Positions 42,470 to 51,339 of a DNA stretch of 64,000 bases are shown piece by piece. The translations under genes and the position numbers were made by a program. The first letter of the stretch is position 1; every line of letters begins with the position of its first letter. Source of the DNA: an uncultured Oscillospiraceae bacterium (GTDB taxonomy: Bacteria; Bacillota; Clostridia; Oscillospirales; Oscillospiraceae); the NCBI GenBank assembly GCA_934646005.1, contig CAKUED010000012.1, positions 33,855 to 97,854 on the forward strand, given 5' to 3'. The notes below the pieces were generated by a model that saw only the letters and a program-made list of their open reading frames with translations, ran no database searches and had not been told where the DNA came from.

Positions 42470-42841
42470 TCTGAGCCGTTACACTTGGCAAGCAATGCCT
42501 GCGTTTATACAAACTTGACGAACAGGGAGATTTCCGATTTAAGCTATCCGAGTTAAGAGTGTTACCCTTGATTGACGATTTTGCATTGCCACTTTGCGAG
42601 AGAAGCGGCGACGTAGCGAACAGGAACATTGTGGTTATTTTATCGGGGTCAACATACGGGTATATCCGCAGATACAACGTCCCTGCTTTCTCGGAAGCTG
42701 GGATAGAATCGATTCGATTCAGAAGCAGCAGCAAGAAAAAATTCTGCAAAAGAGCGTTGACAAACGTTTGTTCTAGCGCCATCATATGGAACATGGCAGG
42801 AAATCCTGCCGACAACAGAATATTCCAAAGCGCACCATGAA
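42470..42841 (+). pseudogene. coding remnant of unidentified gene
   Basis: An open frame running from about 42486 (CLRLYKLDEQGDFRFKLSEL, later NIVVILSGSTYGYIRRYNVP) with no start codon in a ribosome-site context. Composition is protein-like at its beginning and degrades later. I do not recognise the family. Together with 42842-43263 it marks a scar between the two-component system and the truncated symporter. Confidence 0.3.
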
Positions 42842-42850
42842 ACGTAATGA

Positions 42851-42889
42851 AGGAGCGCTGCGACCGAGAATGGCCGCAGCGCTCCTTTT
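42851..42889. terminator. hairpin, possible terminator
   Basis: 12-bp stem AGGAGCGCTGCG / CGCAGCGCTCCT with a 12-base loop, followed by TTTTG. Lies inside the scar region. Confidence 0.5.
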
Positions 42890-43160
42890 GGTGCTCTTTA
42901 GGGAAATATGGGGGTGGGATCACAATCCCAAACAACTGAATAACCAGCAACGCGGACAACACCGCAGGTTGGGAAAAGAGCACGGCGCGCGCGACGACCC
43001 GGAAGCGAGCTTCCGGCGAGCGGGAAACGCACCGTGGGCAGCCTTGGCTGGGGTTGCAAGCAGTCAAGACCCCTTCCACGAGCTGTGAGAGCTGCCAGAC
43101 TCTGTCTGCGCTGTTCCCCATCGCCGGGGCGCGAGCTGCAAATACGGCGTAAGAAAACCA

Positions 43161-43223
43161 TAGCGACTATATTAGCGACTACACAGGGCAGAAATTTGAA
43201 TTTCAAACTTGCATAGCGACTAT
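43161..43223 (+). repeat. three direct copies of TAGCGACTA
   Basis: Copies at about 43161, 43173 and 43214. They precede an inverted repeat GTAACGGGACGTT/AACGTTCCGTTAC (about 43225-43254) that ends some 10 bp before the truncated symporter. The stretch from 42890 holds no gene. Confidence 0.5.
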
Positions 43224-43263
43224 AGTAACGGGACGTTGCGAAACGTTCCGTTACTGTGGGGGA

Positions 43264-43908
43264 CCCAAAAAGGTCGCGTCGTACAGTCCTGAGCTCATCG
43301 GCGACTACTCGCGCACGCTCATCATTTACTACGTTCTGAGCTTTGTGTATATGTTTATCTCGTTCCCGATCTACGCGCGCTTCGGCGGCGGCAAGGGGGC
43401 GGCAAAGCTGATGTTCTCCAAGCTCTTCCGCCCGGCGGCGGTCAGCTTTGGCACGTGCTCGTCGGTGGCGACGATCCCGACGAACATGGAGGTCGCCGAG
43501 GAGACCGGCATCTCCAAGGACGTGACGAACATCGTGGTGCCGATGGGCGCGACGATGCATATGGACGGCTCGGCGATGTCCGCGATCATCAAGGTCGCGT
43601 TCCTGTTCGGGATGTTCGGGCAGGACTTTACGACCGGGCGGGCGATCCTGGCGATCGTTGTGGCGGTGTTCTCGTCGGTGGCGATGTCCGGCATTCCCGG
43701 CGGCGGCGGCACGGGCGAGCTGGTGCTGTGCACCATCTTCTTCCCCGACCATCTGGCGGTGGCGTATCCCATCGCGCTGGCGCTCGGCAACCTCGTTGAT
43801 CCCCCCGCGACCATGGTCAACTCGGCGGGCGACTATGTGGTATCGTACATCGTGTCGAGATTCGTGGACGGCAAGGATTGGCTTCAGAAGCAGCTGAAGA
43901 AGAAATAA
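43264..43908 (+). pseudogene. 5'-truncated dicarboxylate/amino acid:cation symporter (DAACS/SDF family)
   Basis: About 214 residues of the C-terminal half remain. Seen: SFGTCSSVATIPTNMEVAEE (the serine-rich re-entrant loop), VVPMGATMHMDGSAMSAII (the NMDGT-like substrate/sodium motif), IPGGGGTGELVL and LVDPPATMVNSAGD. The open frame continues back to about 43264 (VASYSPELIGDYSRTLIIYY) with no start codon or ribosome site, and the N-terminal about 200 residues with the first half of the transporter are absent. GTG 43345 is not a credible start. Followed by a perfect terminator. Confidence 0.85.
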
Positions 43909-43920
43909 AGAATATGGAAC

Positions 43921-43953
43921 GCGGCGGCGTCCTGCGGGACGCCGCCGCTTTTT
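43921..43953 (+). terminator. terminator after truncated symporter
   Basis: Perfect 12-bp stem GCGGCGGCGTCC / GGACGCCGCCGC, TGCG loop, then TTTTT. Confidence 0.85.
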
Positions 43954-43994
43954 GCACATACCATGCGGCAAAGGGCGGCGGCAATTTTTTGTGC

Positions 43995-44022
43995 TTGACA
44001 AATGCGCTTTCCATGATATACT
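43995..44022 (+). promoter_or_regulatory. promoter of psuK-psuG
   Basis: TTGACA, 16 bases, TATACT, about 45 bp upstream of the psuK start. Confidence 0.7.
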
Positions 44023-44023
44023 A

Positions 44024-44046
44024 AACATATGCTTACAGCATAAACA
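44024..44046 (+). promoter_or_regulatory. palindromic operator candidate at psuK
   Basis: Inverted repeat centred on ATGCTTACAGCAT (arms ATGCT/AGCAT, extended by AAC-AT and AT-AAACA), placed directly after the -10 at the transcription start. The kinase encoded downstream carries its own helix-turn-helix domain and may bind here. Confidence 0.5.
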
Positions 44047-44066
44047 TTTGCACGGTGGTGATTTTG

Positions 44067-45167
44067 GTGACGGAGCGGGAAGCGGAGATCTTCCGCATTT
44101 TACAGCAGCATCCTTCCATCTCGCAGAATGAGCTGGCGGCGCAGCTTGGGATCGCGCGCAGCTCGGCGGCGGTACACATCGCCAATCTGCAAAAAAAGGG
44201 CTACATCCTCGGCAAGGGCTACATCTTAAACAGCAGCAGCTATGTGCTCGGCGTGGGCGCGGCGAACGTGGACATCCACGGGCGGTCGAAAAAAGCCTTC
44301 GTCATGCACGACAGCAACCCCGGCTATATGAGCTCGTCCGCCGGCGGCGTGACGCGCAATGTGTGCGAAAATCTCGCGCGGCTGGGCGCGTCCGTGAAGC
44401 TCATCTCCGCCGTTGGGACGGATGTTTACGCCGACCAGATCCGCCGCGAATGCCGCGCCGCGGGCATCGACATCTCGCATCTGTACACCGTGGAGGGCGC
44501 GCATTCGTCCACCTATATGTCGCTGCTGGACGAAAACGGCGATATGTTCGTGGCGCTGTCGGATATGCACGTTCTGCAAAGGCTGCCGCTGAGCTATCTG
44601 TCCGGCAAACAGAGCCTCATCCGCGGCGCGCGGATCGTCACCTGCGACCCCAGCCTGCCGGAGGCGACGATCCTGCATCTGCTGGATCTTTGCGGGGAGG
44701 ACGTGCCGGTGTACGTCGATCCCGTGTCCACGGCGTATGCGCGCGTGCTCGCGCCGCACATCGGGCGGTTTGACACGGCGAAGCCGAACGTGCTGGAGCT
44801 GGAAATTCTCAGCGGGCGGTGCATCACGGACGCGGCGTCGCTGGAGGACGCCGGGCGCGCGGTGCTGGACAAGGGTCTGCGCCGCCTGTTCGTGAGCCTC
44901 GGCAAAGACGGCTGCCTGTATATGGACCGCGCGGGCACGGTGCTGCGCCGCAAGCTCCGCCCGCTTGAAAAAATGCAGAACGCCACCGGCGCGGGCGACG
45001 CGTTTATGGCGGCGGTCATCTACAGCACGCTGCACGGCTTTTCCACCGAGCGGACGCTGGACTACGGTCTTGCCGCCGGCATCGCCGCCATCAGCCACGA
45101 AAAAACCATCAACCCCGATATGAGCGCAGCGCTCGTCGAATCTATCATAAAGGAGTATGCACTATGA
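44067..45167 (+). CDS. psuK: pseudouridine kinase with N-terminal helix-turn-helix
   Basis: 366 residues. The first about 50 residues form a MarR/winged-helix DNA-binding domain (SQNELAAQLGIARSSAAVHI), followed by a PfkB kinase fold (LGVGAANVDIHG, SAGGVTRNVCENLARLG, NATGAGDAF as the C-terminal anion hole). Phosphorylates pseudouridine to its 5'-monophosphate. Start: GTG 44067 with GGTGG 8 bases upstream; GTG 44055 is in frame too. The stop overlaps the psuG start (ATGA). The fused DNA-binding domain suggests autoregulation through the palindrome at its promoter. Confidence 0.9.
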   Translation: MTEREAEIFRILQQHPSISQNELAAQLGIARSSAAVHIANLQKKGYILGKGYILNSSSYVLGVGAANVDIHGRSKKAFVMHDSNPGYMSSSAGGVTRNVCENLARLGASVKLISAVGTDVYADQIRRECRAAGIDISHLYTVEGAHSSTYMSLLDENGDMFVALSDMHVLQRLPLSYLSGKQSLIRGARIVTCDPSLPEATILHLLDLCGEDVPVYVDPVSTAYARVLAPHIGRFDTAKPNVLELEILSGRCITDAASLEDAGRAVLDKGLRRLFVSLGKDGCLYMDRAGTVLRRKLRPLEKMQNATGAGDAFMAAVIYSTLHGFSTERTLDYGLAAGIAAISHEKTINPDMSAALVESIIKEYAL

Positions 45168-46081
45168 ACCGTAACGATTATCTTTCCATCACCCCCGAAA
45201 TTCAGCAGGCAATTGCCGACGGCAAGCCCGTCGTCGCGCTGGAATCCACCATCCTGAGCCACGGAATGCCGTATCCGCAGAACGTGGAGTTCGCGCATAA
45301 GGTCGAGGAGATCGTCCGCGCCGAGGGCGCGATCCCCGCTACCACCGCCATCATCGGCGGCAAGCTCAAGGTCGGTCTGAACGCCGATGAGCTGCTGGTC
45401 ATGTGCAAGGCGGAGAATGTCGGCAAGGTCAGCCGCCGCGACGTGGCGACGTATCTGGCAACGGGTCAGACCGGCGCGACCACGGTTGCGACCACCATGC
45501 TCATCGCCGCCATGGCGGGCATCCGCTTCTTCGCCACCGGCGGCATCGGCGGCGTGCATCGCGGCGCGGAAAAGACGATGGACATCTCGGCAGACCTTCA
45601 GGAGCTCGCCAACACCCCCGTGTGCGTCATCTGCGCGGGCGCGAAGAGCATCCTCGACCTCGGTCTGACGCTGGAATATCTGGAGACGCAGGGTGTGCCC
45701 GTGCTGGGTCTGCGCACCGATGAGCTGCCCGCGTTCTACTGCCGCACGTCCGGCTTCAAGCTCGACTACAACTGCCCCGATGAGCAGACCGTCGCGAAGA
45801 TCATGAAGACGAAGTGGGATCTCGGTCTCAAGGGCGGCGCGATCGTCGGCAACCCCATCCCCGAGCAGTACGCGATGGACCCCGATTACATGAACGGCAT
45901 CATCGAACAGGCAGTTGCCCAGGCAAACGCCGAGCACATCCACGGCAAGAACATCACGCCGTACCTGCTGGCGCATATCAAGGATATGACGGGCGGCAAG
46001 TCCTTCGCGTCCAACCTCGAGCTGGCATATAATAATGCGCACGCGGCAAGTAAGATCGCCGTGGCGTATAGTAAGATGTAA
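45164..46081 (+). CDS. psuG: pseudouridine-5'-phosphate glycosidase
   Basis: 305 residues. Cleaves pseudouridine 5'-phosphate to uracil and ribose 5-phosphate. Family hallmarks: ALESTILSHGMPYPQN with the metal/catalytic Glu, GGKLKVGL with the Schiff-base region lysine, and GGIGGVHRGAEKTMDIS. Translationally coupled to psuK and followed by a terminator, so the two genes form a complete catabolic pair. Confidence 0.96.
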   Translation: MNRNDYLSITPEIQQAIADGKPVVALESTILSHGMPYPQNVEFAHKVEEIVRAEGAIPATTAIIGGKLKVGLNADELLVMCKAENVGKVSRRDVATYLATGQTGATTVATTMLIAAMAGIRFFATGGIGGVHRGAEKTMDISADLQELANTPVCVICAGAKSILDLGLTLEYLETQGVPVLGLRTDELPAFYCRTSGFKLDYNCPDEQTVAKIMKTKWDLGLKGGAIVGNPIPEQYAMDPDYMNGIIEQAVAQANAEHIHGKNITPYLLAHIKDMTGGKSFASNLELAYNNAHAASKIAVAYSKM

Positions 46082-46091
46082 GAAAATAGCG

Positions 46092-46122
46092 AAAAGACGC
46101 CCCCAACGGGGGCGTCTTTTTT
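46092..46122 (+). terminator. terminator after psuG
   Basis: AAAAGACGCCCCC-AAC-GGGGGCGTCTTTTTT: 12-bp stem, T6 tail. Confidence 0.88.
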
Positions 46123-46190
46123 GTTGCGAATTTCGTCGTGCGGCACAACGTTACAAATTTGCCCGCACCAATGCGGAATGGCACGCACCC

Positions 46191-46534
46191 GTAGGGGCGG
46201 ACGCCTCTGTCCGCCCGGCGGTATGCACCCATGAAAATGAATGCACCGATGCGATCGCGTACACCGTTTGTAGGGGTCGATGCCCACATCGACCCGCACA
46301 ACGCATGACCGTTTTTACGAAACGTTGCGGCAAATTTTCGATTGCCCCACGGGCGGACAGAGGCGTCCGCCCCTACAGGACGTTTTACGGTTTCGCCGAA
46401 AATGCGTGCAATTTTGCGATTGCATTCTGCCGGGTCGATGTGGGCATCGACCCCTACGGAGATTTTGCGTGGCTGCCGTTTGTTGTGCGGGTTTGTTTTT
46501 GCGTCCTGCCGGGCGGACAGAGGCGTCCGTCCCT
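46191..46534. repeat. array of five palindromic repeats with 80-bp period
   Basis: Units of 26-28 bp at 46191-46218, 46270-46296, 46350-46376, 46431-46457 and 46509-46534. Two stem versions alternate A-B-A-B-A: A = GGGCGGAC/GTCCGCCC, B = GGGTCGATG/CATCGACCC, each flanked on one side by CCCCTAC or its complement (the last copy has CCCTC). The first two copies face one way and the last three the other. Start-to-start distances are 79, 80, 81 and 78 bp, and spacers share ATTTTGCGATTGC-like segments. No gene occurs in 46123-46671. Confidence 0.85.
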
Positions 46535-46671
46535 CTCCCCAAGGGAGAGCCAAGGGACTTCTGCAAAAAGTTCCTTTCTTCTCCTACTTTGGAGTGATTT
46601 ACAACTTGCGCAAATGCTGGTATACTGGTTTTGGAGTATACGCAATGCCAGCCTGACAGGAGGACATTACT

Positions 46672-49600
46672 ATGAAAAAACGGATCATCAGCTTGATTCT
46701 GGTGCTCGCGCTGTGCCTGAGCTTGCTGCCTTTGGCGGCTCTGGCGGCGGATGATGGGCTTGCCGAGCCGGTGGACGGCGCGGGCGAGGCGCTCGCGCAG
46801 CCTGCGGACAGTGTGCCCGCGGACGATGTGCCCCAGCAGCCTGTGGAGGCGGTGTTCAGCACCGGGAGCACCGGCGAGGGCACACACGAGGACCACTACT
46901 ACTGCGGCGGCGCGGACTGCGCGCACAATGACCCCCACCTTGAAAACGCCCAGCCCATCGCCTCGGCGGAGGAACTGCTGGCGGCGGCTGCGGGCAGCTA
47001 CTATCTGACCGCTGACACGTTCCTGCCCAGCACCTGGACGCCCAAGGATGGCACGGTGCTCTGCCTGAACGGCAAGGTGCTCGCGCTGAGAAACGCCATC
47101 GGCGCGGTGATCCACGTTGCGCAGAACAGCACGTTTACGCTGCTCGACTGTGGCGCGGGCAAGATCACCCATCGCGGCAGCTCAAGCGGTCATGGCATGC
47201 TCGTGGACGGCACGTTCCATATGTACGGCGGCTCGATCTACGATAACTATGGTGATTCCAGCAGAAATGAATACGCGGGCGGTATGTATGTGTCCGGCAC
47301 GGGTCGCTTCTATATGTACGGCGGCTCGATCAATAGTAACAAATTCTCAGCCGGCGCTGCCAACGCCCCGCACAGTAAGGGCGTGTACGTCGCCACCGGC
47401 GGCACGATCGAGCTGTCCCGCGGCGCTGACATTTCCGACAACGGCATCATGAACGATATTTACCTGTGTAACGGTGTCAAGATCGCCATCGGCGCGGGCG
47501 GGCTGACCGGCAGCAATCGCTCTTATGTGTATCTGCAATCCCCCCCGGAATACGGGACCGGTGAGAGCGTCGAGATGACCTACCCGACCACTACGAACGT
47601 CAGCAGATATTTCAGCTGCGTTAACGCGGGCTGCATCACGAACGATCGTCCGTCGGATCATGTGGTGCTGGTAACGGCGCTGCTGAACCCGAATCATGCA
47701 GAACTCACGGTCACCGTGACGCCCGAGACGCTGACGCTGGCACAGGGCACGAGCGGGACACTCACCGTGTCATCGAGTGCCCAGGGAGACTACAGGCGCG
47801 GCTATCAGTGGTATCAAAACACGCGGGATTCCACTTGGGGCGGCACGGCGATCGGCAGCGAAACAGCGGACGTCTTTACGGTCGATGTACCGGACACCCT
47901 GACCCCCGGCACATACTATTATTTTTGCACAGTCACCATGTATAACAGTAAGGGCGGCATCGTGCAGCAGAAAGATGCCAAGGCGGTCGTGACCGTCAAG
48001 CGGACGGCGCTGGACGTGACGCAGGCAAACTGGACCTACGGCGATGCAGAGCCGCCCCGCCCGACCGTGACCGGCTTGCCGGAGGGCGTGACGCTGGAGC
48101 AGGCGACCGTCACCTACAGCGTGAAGGACGCGAACAATTACAGCCCGACTGTGCCGACGAACAGAGGGACATACACCGTCAAGGTCGAGTACACAGACCC
48201 GACTGACAACTTGACCTATTCCGGCACTTGCGACTTCCTGGTCATGTACAAGAACCTTTCCGCCAACGACCTGACGTTCGAAAACACCCGCCTGACCTAT
48301 AACGGCACGAAGCAGCATATCCTGGATCATCTTGTCGTGAAGCTGGGCGACAAGACGCTGACGTATCAAACGGACTACAAGTTTGTCGGGGAGGAGGCCA
48401 GCGTGAATGCGAACACGGTCGCGGCGAATGCATACATCGATCTGATAGGCAATTACAGCGGAAGGGTACACTTTAATTGGTACATCGACCCGCTGGAGGT
48501 GGAGCTGGAGCTGGTGAACGCCGAGAACCGCAAATACGGCGACGGCAAGGGCAATGTCGGTCTGCGCGTCTCGAACGCGATCGGTCAGGACACTGTCAAC
48601 GTGACCTGCACCGGCGGCGATGTCTTAACGGTCGGCAGTGACCGCACCGTCACCGCCACAGCGCTGGACAACACGAACTACAAGCTGCCCGATGACACCG
48701 CGAAACGGACGTTCACCTACGACGTTTTCCAGGGCGACGCGCCCGCGACCCAGAACCTGACCATGTACGTCTACAACGATGCGGCGCAGACGTACCGCTT
48801 CGATTTCGCCCAGGCGCTGCCGGAGCTGGCGGACGGGCTGACGTTCGGCTCGACCATCCAATATTATACCAAGACCATTTACCCGGAGACCGACTGGTTC
48901 GCCGGCGGCGCGTTTGATCTGGACAACACCAGCGGTCTGCTGACCATCACCACCGAGCGCGCGAACCGCGCGGCGGACACGACCGTCTGCGTGTATACCA
49001 TCTTTGTCGGGAGCAGCAATTATGAGACCTTCGAAATGACGCTGACCGTCAAGGCGAAGGACAAAACGGTGGTCACCGTGCCGGTCACGCTGGAGGGCTG
49101 GACCTGCGGGCAGACCCCGAACACGCCGAACGTCGAGGGTCTCCCGGCGGGCGCTGTGCCGACCTTTACCTATAAGGACGCGGACGGCACGGTCATCGCC
49201 GACCCCACCAGCGAGACCGCCGCGGGCGACTATACCGTCACCGTCCGATATGAGACGTTCGACACGATCTACACCGGCACGAAGGGCTTTACCATCCTCC
49301 CCGCGCCGCCCCAGCGCCAGCCGATGGGCATTACCGCCCCCGGGCGCGTCCCCGGCGGCACGATCGAGCTGCGTCCGAAAAACGCCGCGCCGGGGCAGAC
49401 CGTGACGATCCTCACCACGCCCGATAAGGGCTACGAGCTGGGCGGTCTGACGGTGCGCGACATCGACGGCGGGAAGATCGACCTTACGGACGAGGGCGGC
49501 GGCGAGTTCACGTTCGTCATGCCGAAGAGCAGCGTCACCGTCACGGGCTATTTCGTCCGCGAGGGCGAGGAGCTGTTCCGCGACGTGCCTGTGAATGCCT

Positions 49601-50094
49601 ATTATTACGACGCCGTCCGCTGGGCAAAGCGGAACGGCATCACGAACGGCATCGGAGACGGGCTGTTCGGCTCGACCCTGCCCTGCACCCGCGCGCAGAT
49701 CGTGATGTTCCTCTGGCGCGCGGCGGGCTCTCCCGAACCCAAGAGCGCCGCGAACTTCACCGACGTTCCCGCAAGCGCCTACTATGCCAAGGCGGTCGCG
49801 TGGGCAGTCGAGGCGGGCATCACGAACGGCGTCGGAAACGGTAAATTCGACCCCGACGCGCCCTGCACCAGAGCGCAGTGCGTCGCGTTCCTCTACCGCG
49901 CGGCGGGAAGCCCCAAGGTCAGCGATACGGCAGACTTTGAGGACGTCGCCGAAACGGCGTACTACGCTAAAGCAGTGGCATGGGCACAGAAGCAAGACAT
50001 CACCGACGGCGTCAGCGCGACCCGCTTCGCGCCGAGCCACGATTGCACCAGAGCCCAAATCGTAACGTTCCTCTACAGAGCGTTTGCGGAGTAA
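46672..50094 (+). CDS. SLH-domain cell-surface protein
   Basis: 1140 residues. Signal peptide 1-25 (MKKRIISLILVLALCLSLL, AALAADDG), then a low-complexity stretch, a right-handed beta-helix-like segment at about 170-270 (MYGGSIYDNYGDSS, MYGGSINSNKF repeats), several Ig/MBG-like beta domains (about 340-880), an InlB-type repeat (about 890-960; GQTVTILTTPDKGYELGGLT, FVMPKSSVTVTGYF) and three SLH domains (about 965-1140) each with the D(V)P...YY..AV.WA...GIT.G pattern and TRAQ motif. SLH domains anchor it to the pyruvylated wall polymer. ATG follows AGGAGG. Probably an adhesin or surface scaffold; no enzyme domain is evident. Confidence 0.92.
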   Translation: MKKRIISLILVLALCLSLLPLAALAADDGLAEPVDGAGEALAQPADSVPADDVPQQPVEAVFSTGSTGEGTHEDHYYCGGADCAHNDPHLENAQPIASAEELLAAAAGSYYLTADTFLPSTWTPKDGTVLCLNGKVLALRNAIGAVIHVAQNSTFTLLDCGAGKITHRGSSSGHGMLVDGTFHMYGGSIYDNYGDSSRNEYAGGMYVSGTGRFYMYGGSINSNKFSAGAANAPHSKGVYVATGGTIELSRGADISDNGIMNDIYLCNGVKIAIGAGGLTGSNRSYVYLQSPPEYGTGESVEMTYPTTTNVSRYFSCVNAGCITNDRPSDHVVLVTALLNPNHAELTVTVTPETLTLAQGTSGTLTVSSSAQGDYRRGYQWYQNTRDSTWGGTAIGSETADVFTVDVPDTLTPGTYYYFCTVTMYNSKGGIVQQKDAKAVVTVKRTALDVTQANWTYGDAEPPRPTVTGLPEGVTLEQATVTYSVKDANNYSPTVPTNRGTYTVKVEYTDPTDNLTYSGTCDFLVMYKNLSANDLTFENTRLTYNGTKQHILDHLVVKLGDKTLTYQTDYKFVGEEASVNANTVAANAYIDLIGNYSGRVHFNWYIDPLEVELELVNAENRKYGDGKGNVGLRVSNAIGQDTVNVTCTGGDVLTVGSDRTVTATALDNTNYKLPDDTAKRTFTYDVFQGDAPATQNLTMYVYNDAAQTYRFDFAQALPELADGLTFGSTIQYYTKTIYPETDWFAGGAFDLDNTSGLLTITTERANRAADTTVCVYTIFVGSSNYETFEMTLTVKAKDKTVVTVPVTLEGWTCGQTPNTPNVEGLPAGAVPTFTYKDADGTVIADPTSETAAGDYTVTVRYETFDTIYTGTKGFTILPAPPQRQPMGITAPGRVPGGTIELRPKNAAPGQTVTILTTPDKGYELGGLTVRDIDGGKIDLTDEGGGEFTFVMPKSSVTVTGYFVREGEELFRDVPVNAYYYDAVRWAKRNGITNGIGDGLFGSTLPCTRAQIVMFLWRAAGSPEPKSAANFTDVPASAYYAKAVAWAVEAGITNGVGNGKFDPDAPCTRAQCVAFLYRAAGSPKVSDTADFEDVAETAYYAKAVAWAQKQDITDGVSATRFAPSHDCTRAQIVTFLYRAFAE

Positions 50095-50102
50095 ACAAAA
50101 AT

Positions 50103-50129
50103 CCCCCGGCAGCCGCCGGGGGATTTTTT
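50103..50129 (+). terminator. terminator after SLH protein gene
   Basis: 8-bp stem CCCCCGGC / GCCGGGGG, short loop, then ATTTTTT. Confidence 0.85.
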
Positions 50130-50151
50130 GCGCCGGATCGACACAAAACGG

Positions 50152-50180
50152 TTGCAAAACGCGCCGCGGGATGATAGAAT
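50152..50180 (+). promoter_or_regulatory. promoter of tRNA-Gly
   Basis: TTGCAA, 17 bases, TAGAAT, about 28 bp upstream of the tRNA 5' end. Confidence 0.7.
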
Positions 50181-50208
50181 AGGTGCACGCGAGAAAGAAT
50201 ATGCAGAT

Positions 50209-50282
50209 GCAGGATTAGTACATCGGTAGTACATCGGCTTCCCAAGCCGAGGAGGCGGGTTCGATTCCCGTATCCTGCTCCA
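50209..50282 (+). tRNA. tRNA-Gly (anticodon CCC)
   Basis: 74 nt with encoded CCA. Acceptor GCAGGAT pairs with ATCCTGC; anticodon stem TCGGC/GCCGA encloses TTCCCAA (anticodon CCC at 50241-50243); T-arm CGGG-TTCGATT-CCCG. Discriminator T. A remnant of a conjugative element begins downstream, so this tRNA may be its integration target. Confidence 0.95.
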
Positions 50283-50607
50283 AGTCATCCGAACACTTTG
50301 GATCAACGGGCGAAAAGCCCAGTGATTTCAAGGTGTTCTGGATTTTTTATGACCGAAAATTTTCAAAGTATTCCATGGCTCAATGGAAACGCGACAGAGG
50401 TTCGAACAGGGTTTGAACCTCTGTTTTTCCATATTCAAGCGGAAATTCAGTCACAGCGCCCTTTTTCAGAGGGCTGCTGCGGCTGAATTCCGGAAAATCG
50501 AAGAAAAATCTTTCACAAAGTTATGGGCGCTGGATTGTTGGTTTTCACGAACCAATGACCAGTGCTTTTTTGCGCTCAAAAAGGGCGCTGAAGATGGGAG
50601 GTATTGT
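50283..50607. other. gene-free leader between tRNA-Gly and element remnant
   Basis: Contains a terminator (50395-50428) and an imperfect inverted repeat CGGAAATTCAG...CTGAATTCCG (about 50440-50494). An open frame starting at 50383 runs through both and joins the downstream gene, but has no ribosome site; it is not called. Confidence 0.6.
50395..50428 (+). terminator. hairpin terminator downstream of tRNA-Gly
   Basis: 9-bp stem CAGAGGTTC / GAACCTCTG, 11-base loop, T5 tail. Confidence 0.75.
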
Positions 50608-51273
50608 ATGAACGAAGAACTCGCACCGCAGAGGAAAAGAATTCTACAAGAGGTAGAACATCAGCTTCTGCGCAGGGAACTGGACGCAAGGCTGCTGGAA
50701 GACGGCCTGATCCACGTCAAATGGAACGAGAAGCCGCTCTGCTCGGTTGACAGAGACGGCATCGTCCGTTTCAGACCGGCGGATATCACAGGGTCAGAGG
50801 TGGATCGGCAGCTTCGGACGGTTACGCAGACCGCCGCACAAGTCAAAGAGTATATGCGGATCTGTGAATGTGCGCCTGCGCTGAAGGCGACCGGTCTGGA
50901 CGATAACTACAAGGTGCTTGCGGATTTTGGTTATGTGGTGTTGGCGGGACGTTGCTGCAAAACAGGCGCTAAGTTCGTGACCTGGGAATGGGACTTTGAC
51001 CGGCAGGGTGTCCACGCTGGGCATTATTTCATGGAAAACTATGAAGCAGCGAAGAAGGACTTCGCTGTTCGAGCCGGTTTTGTGGAAAGCCAGCGTCTTT
51101 TTTCAGACGAGCAGCTTGCTGTGATCAAAAATGCCTGCGAGTTTGCTCTGGAGGATGATGCAACGCTCTCATATGCCGAAGAAAAGCAGCTCCACAGCGT
51201 ACAGGAGCAGATCGAGCTGCTTCTGCCGCAGCAGGAAAAGGAGCAGCGCCCCACAATGGAGCAGACAATGTAA
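50608..51273 (+). CDS. hypothetical protein of conjugative-element type
   Basis: 221 residues. ATG 50608 has GGGAGG 7 bases upstream. Charged, soluble, no signal peptide. N-terminal helical part (RILQEVEHQLLRRELDARLL), middle segment APALKATGLDDNYKVLADFG and WEWDFDRQGVHAGHYFMEN, and a Glu/Gln-rich C-terminus. I recall similar proteins between regulatory and antirestriction genes of Firmicutes ICEs but cannot name a family. It precedes the chimeric ArdA/coupling-protein gene, so it is probably a left-over cargo gene of the same element. Confidence 0.7.
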   Translation: MNEELAPQRKRILQEVEHQLLRRELDARLLEDGLIHVKWNEKPLCSVDRDGIVRFRPADITGSEVDRQLRTVTQTAAQVKEYMRICECAPALKATGLDDNYKVLADFGYVVLAGRCCKTGAKFVTWEWDFDRQGVHAGHYFMENYEAAKKDFAVRAGFVESQRLFSDEQLAVIKNACEFALEDDATLSYAEEKQLHSVQEQIELLLPQQEKEQRPTMEQTM

Positions 51274-51339
51274 TATTCGCAGAGGGCCGGGATTCCTTTT
51301 CAGAAGTCTCGGCTTTTTGCGTTTTGGAGGTGAACGATC

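Noticed and set aside
42258..43121. A 287-codon minus-strand gene in the scar region
   Set aside because: It crosses the end of the response regulator gene and a terminator-type hairpin and has no ribosome site or recognisable domain.
46191..46534. A CRISPR array
   Set aside because: Repeats alternate between two sequences, change orientation midway, and the spacers resemble one another; no cas genes nearby.
46315..47172. A minus-strand gene antisense to the start of the SLH protein
   Set aside because: It runs through the palindromic array and the SLH ribosome site, has no ribosome site of its own and shows no protein-like motif.
50383..50607. N-terminal extension of the gene at 50608
   Set aside because: The extension crosses a terminator and an inverted repeat; the GGGAGG ribosome site points to ATG 50608.
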